Shown here: piece after piece, positions 1 through 13,657 of the stretch | How positions within the stretch are numbered: position 1 is the stretch's first letter | Layout of the letters: each line of letters opens with the position of its first letter | Source: Tulasnella sp. 424 | Lineage: Eukaryota > Basidiomycota > Agaricomycetes > Cantharellales > Tulasnellaceae | Length of the DNA stretch: 64,000 nt | Direction of reading: 5' to 3' | Assembly: GCA_019633425.1 (NCBI GenBank) | Contig: WSUB01000015.1 | Span: forward strand, 345,692 to 409,691 | Notes under the pieces: model-generated | Databases searched by the model: none | Told to the model about the DNA's origin: nothing | The model's input: the letters and a program-made list of their open reading frames with translations, nothing else | Made by a program: the position numbers and the translations under genes

Positions 1-1830
1 TGGGGTGGTTATGGGGAGAGGCGTGTTTACGGGTCCAACGCTACGACTCGCGCGTTTACTCACGCCTGGCACGCTACCGAACCTCAGCCACAGGCTTCTA
101 AGTTGATCGCTCAAGCGAGGGAGCACCAACCTAGACTCGAACTTCGAATTTGTGTGACTTAGTACTAGTGTACGCAAACTCTTGTGTCAGCCTTTGTCAG
201 GACAGACCTCACGCTTTCCGGGTCGAATACGCGATGCCGGATTTTATAGGGTTCCCCGCTATTGAAATCAGGTTCCGAACAAGAAGCGTTCCAGTTCAAA
301 TGGAAATGATAGCACGTACAAGATGCTTGTATTCCGAATATGTATGCTCGGAGGATAATTGGTTCCATCCGAGGCTCTAGTCGGACGCAGGTGAGCTCGC
401 ATTCAACCCATGCATCGTCCTACGCAGGCTGGACACAGAAAACTCCATCAAAACCTTATGATTTGTAATGCGCGTCCATACAAAGCCCTGTAAGTACTAG
501 GCTCTCCAATGAGAACCCAGCGCCGTATTGGGGTGAAGATATACCCTCCGTGACTGGCCATTTCGACTGCGTGGACAGTAAGCCACCAATAATCTCAATC
601 TCATACAGCGATTGCCGGATATTTCCAGAGAGCAGAATAATGCATACGTCAGACGCCCAATGGGTGTGTTGTATCATTGATGGAGAAGAGCCTTTCGGCC
701 GTCATCTCCCTCTTCGTCGATAAGCTTTGGCGAGCTCCAGCTCGCAGCATTCCGATCGGCCCATAGGATAAAAAGATCCAGAATGCAGCACTGCTCGGGT
801 TTCTTCTGTCCCAATTGTTCCCCTTGAGGCCGACCGCTTTCGCCCCCCTTCCCCAACCCCCAACCTGTTGTCAACTGCTACCCCACTTCCACCACCATGT
901 TCGGCCCATTCATCTGGATATGGGCCTCGATGGCCATCCCTGCCGTCAGAGGAGGGCCGATTCCTCGCTCCAACCCAAGAAGGACCTGCTTCACTTGCCC
1001 TGCGCAAGGTCAGGAATCCCATCCTCCGTGTTGTCCCTCTGAACGTGCATATCGCTAACGAGCTTTCGTCACCATTTCCACTGATAGACGAAGCTTCTTT
1101 TTCTCTCGGGGCCGCCGTGTACACCCACGACACCCCGATTTACTGCCAATACCCTCAGGCAGCGATGGAAGAGGAATACCACTTTTTCTGCTTGTATAGC
1201 CAGGTAGGCTGCACCTTCCTTGTTCAACTGCCTCACGTTATGAAACTCAGCAAGCTCTCCCCTAACTCGAACGATGCAGCTGACAGGTGCGCTGGTAGAA
1301 GATGCCAACGACGGAGGATGCCCGCCGATGGCAGAGCAAACCCACTGCAATCCCGGGAAGACGATTTCGCCCCAGCACTCTTTCATGCCCGATCCTTCAC
1401 TTGAAAACGCCTGGGTGAACCTTGCCCAGCGGTCAACTTCGTGCGGAAGAGTATCGGGTCTCTCACTACGGGCCAACGCCGTGACGAGCAAACGACAAGG
1501 AGCAGCCAAAGCGGCTGGTTGACATTATCAAGAGAAGCGCCGTAGAAGCGTTGCGGTCGCGCTTCTGGGGACGATCGACCAAAAGCCTGGAGGACGATCG
1601 TCATTCTGGCCCGAGTCTGGGCCACTGAACCCCTAGATCTGGCGTCCCCGCGCGTTTGCTCCTTCAAGAAAGTACTTGTAATCACTCGTATCACTCGTCG
1701 CCTGACACAAAAATAAATGATATAGTACCATCCAGTCCTCGTAGTAGCATTTTCTAGTTCCCTATTTTAGTAGCATACAAATTTACAACCAGAGTAGCAG
1801 ATCTTCTGTTTTCATGTCGCCCCGATATAG
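1..1830. other. Left-edge region without a recognisable gene
   Basis: Several open frames of 60-180 codons overlap on both strands around 700-1500, as expected from GC-rich sequence. None shows a motif I recognise or a convincing chain of introns, so I call no gene. The stretch at 1680-1810 is AT-rich and may be the 3' flank of the minus-strand gene to its right. Confidence 0.5.
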
Positions 1831-4000
1831 TCATCGCCCAACGGGGTCAGCAAAACGACGAGGTACTCGTCGACTTCCTTTTGCTTGGGCTGCAGCACGG
1901 GCTCTGGCAACACTGCCGTGAAGTGGAGGTATAGGAGTGAAGCGTGTCTTCCACTGCCGAGCCACGCGCTCAGGCTTGGACACCATCTCCGATGGAGGGA
2001 TCGGCAGGGGGCAAGGCCAGATCGGGACCTCTCCCTCACCTGCCCCGGTAAAGTTCAGGTCAAAGCTTCGATACGACCCTCGCGATCCAGGTCGACTGCT
2101 TCCAACGGAACCATTTCGGATCCCACTCATGATCGTATCACCCGAATCGTCGATGCCGTGTTTTTCTTGGTCGTTGCTCTCGTCGCCTGCTACAGGGAGG
2201 GCGGCTCAACACGAGCAGCAGATAAGCAAGACGAGAAGAGAGACGCGTACGTCGAAGTGGACCCTGATTTTCACTGTCCATCCTTGCGATCAGAGCCAAG
2301 GCCTCATACGGATCGTTCACGTTGGTTGTCGATCGGCTCATCAGCCTACTTCTCCTACGGAGCTCCATCTGAAGCTCTTCGGTCGCAGGGTCTTCGTCAT
2401 CCGTAATAGTCTCGTCCCCGTTGGGATCCTCTGGTCCTGTGAGGGTTAGCAGATAAGGTCAGATTCTTCCACACCTAAAACCAGGTTTAGACTCACTCCA
2501 AGCTCGACGCGGCGGCCCTGGATTGAACGGTCTCGGTGTTGGCAAAGCAGAGTCGGTGATTCCAGGAGGGACAAAAGCAGCTGCTTCTTGAGGCCCAGGT
2601 GATGAAGGATGAAACGAGGGATATACCACTTCCCAACCCCTCAGAGTCGAGAATTCCACATCAGACAACGGTGTCGGGCTCCGAGGTCGTGGTCGCAGCG
2701 ACGGGCTTAGAGGATTAGTGGGGTCGTGGATGTATTGCTGAGGGCTTTGTGGCCAGTATCCCACAGGGGAAGGAGGGGCAGGAGAATGCCTCGCAACTCC
2801 AACCGATCGCCCACTGTCATCCAACCTCCTCCTAAGAGGGTGGGGCTGATCTAAAAGGGGCTGACGGTATTCGACACGGAGAGGGACAGGTGATGCGTCT
2901 CTTGAGAGGACGACCGGAGCAGGATTGCTCCGGTCGGGCATGGCCAGAGTCGGTGGAGTAGCGCCGGTCGGATCAAATACATAACGGATATGAGTAAAAG
3001 ATGGTGGGTAGGGAAGTGGTAGGGCGGGTGAGGGTGTGCGTTCGATGATTGTAGAGGGTTGAACTGGAGGGTGGGGTGGTCGGGGAGAGGTCGAATCCGC
3101 TTGATATGGGCTCCTTGGCCTGGGCGAAGAAATTCGAATAACGGTGGGAGGAGGGGCGGGAGAGGGTGTGCGTTCGATGGTCGTGGAGGGTTGCACTGGA
3201 GGGTGAGGAGGCCAGGACGAGGTTAGATCCGCTGGAGATGGGCTCCCTCTCCTGGGTGATGAAATTCGAATGACGCTGACTGGGGGTGGAACGACATTCG
3301 GCAGAGTCGCTGATGGAGAGGGAAGGTGTTGCAATAATGGTTGGACCTCCCTATCCGTCGTAACAAAAGGTGGCGGGAGTTGACGACCATGCAGAGACGC
3401 AAGACTCCCTCCGATGCTGGTGAGAACGACTTGTAAACGTTCTCCAGTAGCCTGATTTTGCTGAGGTTCGGTTTGTCTTGAGCTACTGGCCAACGCTTGG
3501 TGGGCCATCACCCTCCTGCCACGGAGGGTGACCCCATCATCGTCATCAGCTGGCCCTCCACCGGTTCCTTGGGGAGACCGAGGAGGCAGAAGCATAATCT
3601 CCGGTCCTCTGGTTCTTGTACGAACAGCGGGAAATGATCCACCGGTTCTTTCCATCATCCGCTCATAAGCATCGTCAACGGCGGTCCTCGAGCCACTGGG
3701 CAAGCCAGGAACCATCCGATCTCTGTCTACAGCAACCATCATCATCCGCTCGTGACTAGTCGTGTTACTCCTTTGTCGGTCGAATTCATCCATAGACACG
3801 GCCAACGCAGCCCTCATAGTTTCCAGCCTGACCATGCTCGCGCTCAGGTCCTGCAAACTCGCCTGGGGGTCCCAGTAAGTGCCCTGTTGAAACCGTTGGA
3901 GCGTTTCTTCTCCGTTGCTGTTGAGTTCCGAAAATGTGGTGTTTGTGGGTGGCTCGAGGGGGATGGGAGGTCGAACAGCGGCGGAGGCAGATCCGTGCAT
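1831..4000 (-). CDS. Proline/serine-rich low-complexity protein, function unknown
   Basis: I do not recognise a domain. The first exon opens at the ATG at 4000 (MHGSASAAVRPP) and runs to about 2470. It is rich in Pro, Ser and Arg with many SP/TP and SSPR motifs. Two adjacent units of 44 codons share IRISSPR, PPHPPVQPST and IERTPSPA (DNA about 3022-3290). An intron at about 2440-2470 leads to an acidic exon beginning GPEDPNGDETITDDEDPATE. A further intron (donor in GACA|gtgaaa, acceptor ctgtag) leads to the exon containing GIDDSGDTIMSGIRNGSV, and the reading ends at 1831. All three frames are open near the 3' end, so the last 60 residues are uncertain. A stop lies upstream in frame, so 4000 is the first ATG unless an upstream exon exists. 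The low complexity suggests a disordered protein. Confidence 0.5.
3022..3290 (-). repeat. Tandem 132-bp in-frame repeat (two copies)
   Basis: The block starting at 3022 recurs at 3154, an offset of 132 bp or 44 codons. Both copies keep the sense of IRISSPR, HPPVQPST and IERTPSPA on the minus strand, with scattered substitutions. It is an internal duplication of a disordered coding region. Confidence 0.75.
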
Positions 4001-4882
4001 TATTGCAATGATGGTTGATGGCCTGGGTGCAGTCAAATTCGAAATGTTGGTATTGGTTTGGTCGGTTTGAGGGGGGGTGGGGAGAGGCGATGGCGGGTCA
4101 GAAGCTTGTTGTAGCTGGATGTGGGTTTGCGATGGGACGGATGATGGGAGAGAAGAAGGTTGGTGTGAGACAGTGGAGGACGACGACCCTCCCGGCGGCG
4201 GTGATATAGTAGCAACGTTTGTTGACCTCTCCGTCGATGGCCCAGCCTCGGAGGCGTGTTGATGGCCTTTTTAGGAATTGACCAAGGGTTGAAAAGAAAA
4301 AAAAAAAAAGTAGTCGGTGGGCATGTCAAAACTCTGTCTCTTGCTCCCTGCAGCGAGGCAAGGAAGCACCAACACCAACCTTCCCCTGAAGAGGACTCGG
4401 GTCGAGATCTTCTCATGTCCATTCAGGCTCGCGAAAAAACGAATATACGGAGAGAAGGGGGGGAGGAAAATTGTCCAGCGAGAAGGGGTACGCAGGGGAA
4501 CTGATGAGTTGGGGGTGTGGTGAGAGAGGAACGCAGGTGGGTGGTCGGGGCGGGGCTTTTGACAGTTTGGAAGGAGTCTGAATTCGAATTCCAACAACGA
4601 GCGACTTCACGGCGGTCCTGCCTGCCTGATGCAAGAGCCCCTTGCCCACCCCGTCTTTTACCCAATCTAGTAAATTCCTCATCAACCCACGCTCTTTTCA
4701 TGTGTACACTAAGATCACAGCTAAAGCGTGCAAGAAGCAACCAGGGCCCCAAACAGGCGGCGGCTCTGGAAGCGATGACAGCAACCCATTGGCGACAATC
4801 GGAAACTCGGGAGAAAAGAACTCGAGAAGAAAAAGACGAATCGTACAGGAAATTAAAACAAAGTTCGATCGAGGCACGACGA
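4001..4882. other. Intergenic region between two minus-strand genes
   Basis: Upstream side of the proline-rich gene and 3' flank of the Pho85-like gene. It contains an A13 run at about 4297-4309. Overlapping open frames on both strands have biased composition and no recognisable motif, so I call no gene. Confidence 0.5.
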
Positions 4883-6405
4883 TTAACGGCCATATGCAGA
4901 CTGGTTGTACTGTGGCTGGTAAGCTTGCTGGGCAGCAGCTGCCTGCTGAGCTGCCTGGGCTTGGGCCTGGGCTGCCGCCGCTGCCGCATCATATGCCGAG
5001 TACATGTGCGGAGGCTGGCCAACAGGTGGCTGCTGACCAGGTTGAACTGGATAGCCATACTGACCCGCCATGTTCGGCTGGAACTGGTAAGGTGCGGGCA
5101 TTCCGCCCATGGCAGCAGGAGCCATGCCGGGCACAGCTCCGTAGGGAGCCTGAGGGGCCTGCATCGGCTGCGGGTTCAGTTGCGGGTTCATTGGCATGGT
5201 GTTGTACGAGTGGAAGTATGGGTGACGGAGAGCGTCCGCGGCCGAGATACGCTTCGCAGGGTCGAATTGCAACAGTCGCTCGAGGAGGTCAATGGCTAGA
5301 GAGGAGCGGATAGGTAGTTAGTTAGAGTGTAAAGTTTTAGAAACCATAAAAATTACGGAGCGATCGTACCCTGAGGAGTAGCCTTTGGAAGCATGTTCTG
5401 GAGAGGAACTTTGGCGTATCTCGGGAACGACTTGAGCTGGATCTCGGGCTAATGAAAGTTTAAAACGTTAGATGGGCCATGAAAGATTCCCAGTGTAATG
5501 GGGGAAGAACATGGGGTTCGAGGCTACTTACCGAGTCGGTGGAGATCTTTCGGAGGGTACGATCGTCGGGGGTGCCGATGATCCTCATGATATTGAGAAG
5601 CTGGTCCTGATTATCTCGCCCACGGAATAACGGTACTCCTGAGATCATCTCGGCGAAGATGCAACCGCACGACCAGATGTCGATCGAGGTGCTGTAAGTC
5701 CTGGAACCCAGCAGGACGTCCGGCGCCCGATACCACAGCGTGACCACCTATAACGTATAAAGAAGGCGCAAGAACAAAATCAGAGAACCATTCGATTCGG
5801 GCGTTTCTCGACCAACTTTCTCCTTACCTCGTTCGAGAACGTGTTCACCGGCACACCGAACGCTCTCGCCAAGCCAAAATCTCCCAGCTTCAACTCTCCT
5901 TTCCGATTAATCAACAAGTTCTGAGGCTTCAGATCCCGATGGAGCACCCTATTCTCATGACAAAAGGCCGTCCCTTTCAACAGCTGGTACATAAAGCTCC
6001 GGACCGTCATGGGGTCGAGCGCACCACGCTCTCCGTGGGTGTCCATGTACTTCTTGAGATCCTGGTCGCAGTATTCAAAGATGAGAACCAATTTGGTCTC
6101 GGTGTGGATGACATCGTATAGCCGGACGATGTTGACGTGTTTCAGTTCCTTCATAAGGGAGATCTCCCGGATCGCAGTGCTCGGCGTGCCCTCCTCGGCG
6201 TCGAGGTGGATCTCTTTGAGAGCAACGATTTCATTGGTCGTACGCGAGCGGCCCTATAGAGAGCGTACGATAGCGAGGAGAGTAGATAAGTCAGTACTTC
6301 AAATGAGATGTTAACGGTCAGAGTCTCTTTATTCGATCCTGGACTAACCTTGTAGACCGTCGCGTACGTTCCCTCTCCCAACTTCTCAAGTTGGACGTAA
6401 TTCAT
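4883..6405 (-). CDS. PHO85: Cyclin-dependent kinase, Pho85 type
   Basis: Ser/Thr kinase that works with Pcl-type cyclins in phosphate sensing, glycogen and cell-cycle control in yeast. Five exons splice cleanly: 6349-6405, 5828-6253, 5532-5747, 5370-5448 and 4883-5295, giving 396 residues. Visible features are the glycine loop [10 protein letters not shown] (residues 10-19), Lys32 in VALKEI, the cyclin-binding helix PSTAIRE (43-49), catalytic HRDLKPQN (Asp126), DFG (144-146), and [21 protein letters not shown] in exon 3, which is a close Pho85/CDK5 match. The C-terminal extension after HPYFHSYN is about 110 residues rich in Pro, Gln, Met and Ala, a tail often seen in fungal homologues and probably disordered. 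The start is the ATG at 6405, two residues from the usual NY(V/I)QLEKLGEG opening. All catalytic residues are present. CDK5/Pho85 identity is favoured over CDK1 by the [11 protein letters not shown] segment. Confidence 0.95.
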
Positions 6406-7325
6406 GGGGCTCAACAGTGAACAGACAGATTAGTGGATGGGTCTACGATGTATGTGAGTCCTTGAAGAGGACCTGCGAAGCGTTGGGTAGCGAAGTCCTC
6501 GGTGTGGGTGGTGGTTGAATGGGAGTCTCTGGCTGTTTGCCTTTTCAGTCGGGTTGAGCATGGATCCTTGCCTCTGTGCTCCGTTTAAGACCGAGACCCT
6601 GAATACACAATACACCCCTAATGCAGCCATATTATCTGTCCCTCCGCAAGACAAAAGAAGAAACGCAAGCCATCCACCGTCGAATGTACACCATACTCAT
6701 CCAGAGCTTGGCCGTTGTCAACGACTTGCACACGCAAAGGAGTTGTATGACTACATAGATACTCCTCGCCGGCAAAAAGGGACTTGAGGAAACGCCGAGC
6801 ACTGCATGCAATGGCCTGCGTTTACTGGAGCGACCCTCGGAGCACATTATCACGGAGCCGAGTAGAGATGACTGGGGAGATAGCGTCTGAATCGCACTCG
6901 CCGTATCCACTCGACGATGATAATGATGGCACTTGCGGAGAAACTGGGGGGAAATCCAACACCCACGTCCATATGCAGCAACCTTAACAACATTAACGCA
7001 CGACGTCTGCCCGTTTCGAGTAAGAGGCTCAAGTACGACAACATGTACAGGATTTTTTGAAATTGCGGAAATTTTTCGTGCATGTCAGTACTTGCAACCA
7101 TACGGGAAGGAATGAAAGGAAGACAAGGTGAGAGTAAAACAACATAGATACAATGACATGCCATTGGAACGATGACAGCAGTACCAAACGCTTTGGATGG
7201 ACTGATGGAGGTTGGAGGGAGAAGCGTGATAGCGACGACGGATGATGTAGAGGATCCCAAAGCAAAACACAAAATGAGGGTGCAAGAATACAGGCGACGA
7301 AGATAACCAGGGAACGACGCCATGT
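6406..7325. other. Intergenic region between PHO85 and RPL19
   Basis: Holds the PHO85 upstream region and the RPL19 3' flank. I see no coding stretch with recognisable motifs. The long open frames at 6850-7440 on the minus strand are overlaps with RPL19 and its flank. Confidence 0.5.
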
Positions 7326-8117
7326 TTACTCCTTCGCGTCTTCGTGCTCCACAGCGAGCACGGCTGCTCGCTTCTCCTGTACACGGGCCATACGACGCTC
7401 GCGGGTGGCCTAAAAATCGCAGAGTGACGCGTGTTAGCATTTATCCGCCAAGACGAAAGAAAGTTCCCCGAGAATAGATCGAGGGGTAGGACTCACCTTG
7501 CTCTTCTGCTTCCTTGCTTCGAGCTGGTCAGCCAACACCTTGGTACGTGCCTTCTCGGCCTTGGCCTTGAAGATGTGCTCCATCAAGACACGCTTGTTCT
7601 TGAAAACGTTACCCTTGGACTTCATGTACAGTTCATGGTAACTATAATTAAAAGACCGAGGGAGGCGTGGGTGGCGGGGACATAAAAATCAGTCCCAATC
7701 ACACGACACCCAGATAAGGCATGACCCAGCAAGCAGTCCGAGTGAGACGACGGTGGAAACTCACAGGTGCTTATCGATCTTTCCCTGCTCCCTGTATTTC
7801 CTCAACAGTCTCCTCAAAACTCTCTGGCGTCTCACCCAGAGCAGCTTGGTGGGCATACGAGCGTTCCGGGTACCCTTGCGTTTACCGAAGCCCATGTGTC
7901 GTCCCTTGCGCTTGGCCTCGACGAGCATGCGATGCCTGGCACGAGAGTGGACGACCTGAGGCTTGATGACGATGTGACCGTCCTTGATCAATTTTCGAAT
8001 GCCTTCGCGAGAGTTGGCGTTCTTGATTTCTGCGATTTCTGCCGGGTCAAGCCAGATTTTGCGCTTGCCGACGCCGGCCACGTTGGCCGCTAGGCGCTTT
8101 TGCATGCGGAGATTCAT
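7326..8117 (-). CDS. RPL19: 60S ribosomal protein eL19
   Basis: Component of the large cytosolic ribosomal subunit. Three exons (7765-8117, 7497-7641, 7326-7409) splice in frame to 193 residues, the normal length for eL19. Diagnostic segments are [19 protein letters not shown] at the start, [38 protein letters not shown], the [16 protein letters not shown] helix, and [19 protein letters not shown] in exon 2. The tail is a basic and acidic helix ending EHEDAKE. The start ATG at 8117 has a good context (tccaccATG). The first intron, about 120 nt, is longer than its neighbours. Such introns sometimes host snoRNAs, but I could not identify one. Confidence 0.97.
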
Positions 8118-8928
8118 GGTGGACTAGGGATGACGGGGAGCTGCAAGATGGTCGTGAAAGGAGGTTAAAATGAGGTAGATGATAAGGACGATGGCGAGGA
8201 CTCACAAGAGGGAGTGCGGGGCCGGGGGTCGTCTGATTGCGTCTCAGTCCAAATTTCGATGATTACAGTTCTTGGTCAGCAACTGTATTCCCGCGGTTGG
8301 GTTTACACGGCAACGACGGACCACACTCTCTATTTATTTCGTCTTTGCCAAAGCAATTTGTCCCTCATCGTGCATAATATCATCGACAAGTGGTTGCTTT
8401 GTCATCAGTTTGTTGTTGTCGGGCGTTGACCGAATTCCTCAGCAATCTGACAGTGTCAGCTAACAGGCTTACGAGTACGCGAGCGGTTTTGCGTCGATTT
8501 TTGCTCACGGTTTGCTCAAGAAACTCTCCATGGCGCTGGCTTTTCCGGGTGAGCCGGGGAGAAGGTTCCTCGTCAGAGCCCCGGACGCTGGTCGATAGAA
8601 GACGGAAGGCGTGACCTGGAGATGACCTTCCGTATTCCGTTCGCTTAGGAATTGATGCTTGCCCCAGAGAGTGCGAGTCGCCTCTAGAACGGGTGAAATA
8701 CCGCGTTTTTGAGGTGCTTAGACTGAGTGAGGTTGAATATTATGTAGTGACCGAAAGTTGGTATCCAATCGGAGAAGTGTCGAATGTGCGAGTGTCGTGT
8801 TTTGGTCCGGAGGGAGTAAACCAAGCTGACTGGATCCAACACCTCATCATCCCTCTATAACATCATGCTCTCCTACGTCCTTTGATCCTTCCCTCCTCAC
8901 CCTCTCACATCCTCTGCTCCTCCTTTTA
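8118..8928. promoter_or_regulatory. Shared promoter region of RPL19 and the HAL-type kinase
   Basis: About 810 bp separate the divergent starts of RPL19 and the HAL-type kinase, so both promoters and 5' leaders must lie here. The last 80 bp before 8929 are pyrimidine-rich (CT tracts), common in fungal 5' leaders. I cannot assign individual binding sites. Confidence 0.5.
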
Positions 8929-11363
<2,435 letters not shown>

Positions 11364-11892
11364 AAAGGTGGACTCGCGCGTTTTATTTTTCTGGCGTCTC
11401 TTTTCTCAGTGTTGGTGGCCAGACTCATGGATGTCCAGCTACGCTGGGGAGTTGCTCATGGGATTCTCCTCTCGTCACTACCTTTTTCCCTCCCCGATAA
11501 TAATTTTTTTGAAGCTTTCTGTTTCCTGTACCATTAGACGTCCTCGTTACTGCTGGTGCTATGGGCGTTGTTAATTCGTAGTATATACCCCCCCCTACCT
11601 GATCAAGCTCTTTCGGTTAAACGTCGTGTACTCTCTTTGCTAGGGATTTCTATTTGATCTTTTTGTTCGTTGTTAGCGCTGGTTCGTGGTGTGCTGACCT
11701 CTCACCATGGACTTCTGGAAGACGGCGAATCCCCGCTGCTTCGGTCGTGACAACACGCGGCCATGGATTTCTGGGCGGCTCCTTAGATTCAGATCCGTCC
11801 GGTCAAAAGCTCCTACACCCCCGAGTTGAATAAAAGCCCGATACCAGCGCTAGGGAAAACGCGGATAGCGCGAAGGTTTTTTTCCCTTCCTC
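11364..11892. other. Intergenic region
   Basis: 3' flank of the HAL-type kinase and promoter of the next gene. It has T-rich tracts and no recognisable coding sequence. Confidence 0.5.
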
Positions 11893-13474
11893 ATGCTCGC
11901 AGGTGCTCGGTCTTTTTTGCGTTACTCTCCGCCGCATCGCCGTTTTCCTCCTATCGCACAAGCTAGACTGCCAATCACGCTACAACGAACGTTGGCCACC
12001 ATCATGACAGAGCAAGCTGTACGTTATTCATCTATATATATTTTAAGATTCAGAAGGGAACGTGGCATCCTTGGCAATGATTGGGTCCCCTTCTTTTATA
12101 GCCGGTCAAATTCACCGCTGAGGGGGCGGTCTTGATATCGCACACGGATCTGGTCTCAAGACCACAGTCCCTTCAAGCCTCCATCGAGGCGGCTTTCGGG
12201 AGCGACCCTGCTTGTTTGGGCCTAATTGTAGTCACAGACCTCCCAACGGTTTACCCAGCGAGGCGGGAGAGGCTTCTCCGACTGGCAGAGCGATTCTCGG
12301 CCTTGCCCGAGGCGACCAAAGAAAAATACGTCGATGCCTCTAGCAAATACTGGTGCGTTTGTCGTTATTCGGTAGTCTGCGATTCGCAGAGACCTAAATC
12401 CCATTCTCTCAACCCCCGCCTGCAGCTTCGGCTGGAGCCATGGAAAGGAGATCATGAATGGGAAGCCCGACACTCTCAAGGGAAGCTACTATGCCAATCC
12501 AATCGTCGATGTTCCTCAAGTTTCAGAGGAGCTGAAACAGCAGTTTGCTGAATACTACAGTCCGAATATCTGGCCTGCTGCTGATGAGCAAGGAGTTGAG
12601 GATTTTGAAGCAGCTTTTAAGGACCTAGGCCGGTACGTGGGTTTCAGCGGCTGGCTCGGTAACTTTCCCTATCGGTTTTACGAACTCAAGTTGCCCGTAG
12701 CTTTATCTTCCGGGTTGGTTGCCAGCTGGCTGCTGCTTGCCAGTCTTTCGGTATGTTACGTCGATTGCTCCCTCCGCGAAGTCGGGGTTCACCGTGATGG
12801 CATCTACCATGCAGCATCCCAGCACCTTGCCGACCGCTCGACCACCCTCGAGAGTTTAATTTCGACGTCTCAAACGACGAAGGCCCGCCTCCTCCATTAC
12901 TTCCCGCCGGAGAAGCCCGCAAGCGCTGACGCTTCTGACGATAGCTGGTGCGGCACCCACTTGGACAGTACGTATTATGATAACCCGCTACTTTGGTTTC
13001 TTCTAACTTGCTCATACGTACTCTTATCAGATAGCATGCTGACCGGCCTTTGCTCCGCCTTGTATCTCAAGAAAGAGGGACCTGACGATCTACCTGTCGA
13101 AGTTCCTGCACCATCTGTCGATGCTGGTCTATACATCCACACTCGAGGTGGGGAGGTGAAGAAGGTCTCTATTCCCAAGAATGCTCTGGCATTCCAAACT
13201 GGAGAGGCTCTTGAACTCTGTACTGCCGGCCGCCTGCGTGCGACCCCGCATCTAGTGAAGGCAGGATCATGGACCCCAGCAGCTGCTTCGGTCTCGAGAG
13301 GTATGCTGTTTCTTATTAAATTTCGGTGGGGATCTCCAGCCTAACGAGGTCATTTCAGAAACATTCGCCCTCTTCATGCAGCCCGATGCATCACAGGTTC
13401 TAACCGCAGACGACACCTTCGGGACCTTCTCTAAGCGAATCTTCTCTAAGCATTATGACAATGCAAGCATGTAA
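11893..13474 (+). CDS. Isopenicillin-N-synthase-like 2OG-Fe(II) oxygenase family protein, probably mitochondrial
   Basis: Clavaminate/isopenicillin-N-synthase-like fold protein. Seven exons can be joined in phase. The N-terminus (MLAGARSFLRYSPPHRRF, Arg-rich and lacking acids) resembles a mitochondrial presequence; an alternative internal start is MTEQA at 12004. Conserved landmarks are GLIVVTDLP, FSALPEATKEKY, FGWSHGKEIMNGKPDTLKG, WCGTHLD with the His-x-Asp iron ligands, HSLL-like NSMLTGLCSA, the distal His in ATPHLVKAG, and an Arg in SRETFALFMQP that would contact 2-oxoglutarate. One intron uses a CG|gtacgt donor at about 12632 and a ccgtag acceptor near 12700; the alternative acceptor would leave a stop. 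The substrate is unknown. The fold assignment is firm, the enzyme activity is inferred. Confidence 0.82.
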
Positions 13475-13533
13475 AGTTGAAACCCTCCGCTGCAATGGAC
13501 ATTGATTAGATGGTATTATAAAACAAGATAATT

Positions 13534-13547
13534 GGGGGGGGGGGGGG
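13534..13547 (+). repeat. G14 homopolymer run
   Basis: Fourteen consecutive G residues lie about 60 bp after the oxygenase stop codon, in its 3' flank. A likely site of length polymorphism or sequencing error. Confidence 0.9.
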
Positions 13548-13657
13548 AGAGAATGTATGACGGCTCGTGGAGTAAGAGAGGATACATGAAAACGGCGGCT
13601 CTACACGTGGAATTGCAAGAAACATCTAGGTACAAAACTTGTCGTTGATGGGGTAAA

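Noticed and set aside
868..1404. 178-codon open frame on the plus strand, with an overlapping 143-codon frame on the minus strand
   Set aside because: No recognisable motif, no splice-site chain, and GC-rich frames open on both strands; not supported as a gene.
4033..4422. Possible upstream exon of the proline-rich protein on the minus strand
   Set aside because: Its frame differs from the main exon and is stopped before it; composition is low-complexity with no clear donor site.
7641..7765. Possible intronic snoRNA in RPL19 intron 1
   Set aside because: The intron is longer than its neighbours, but I could not find convincing C/D or H/ACA boxes.
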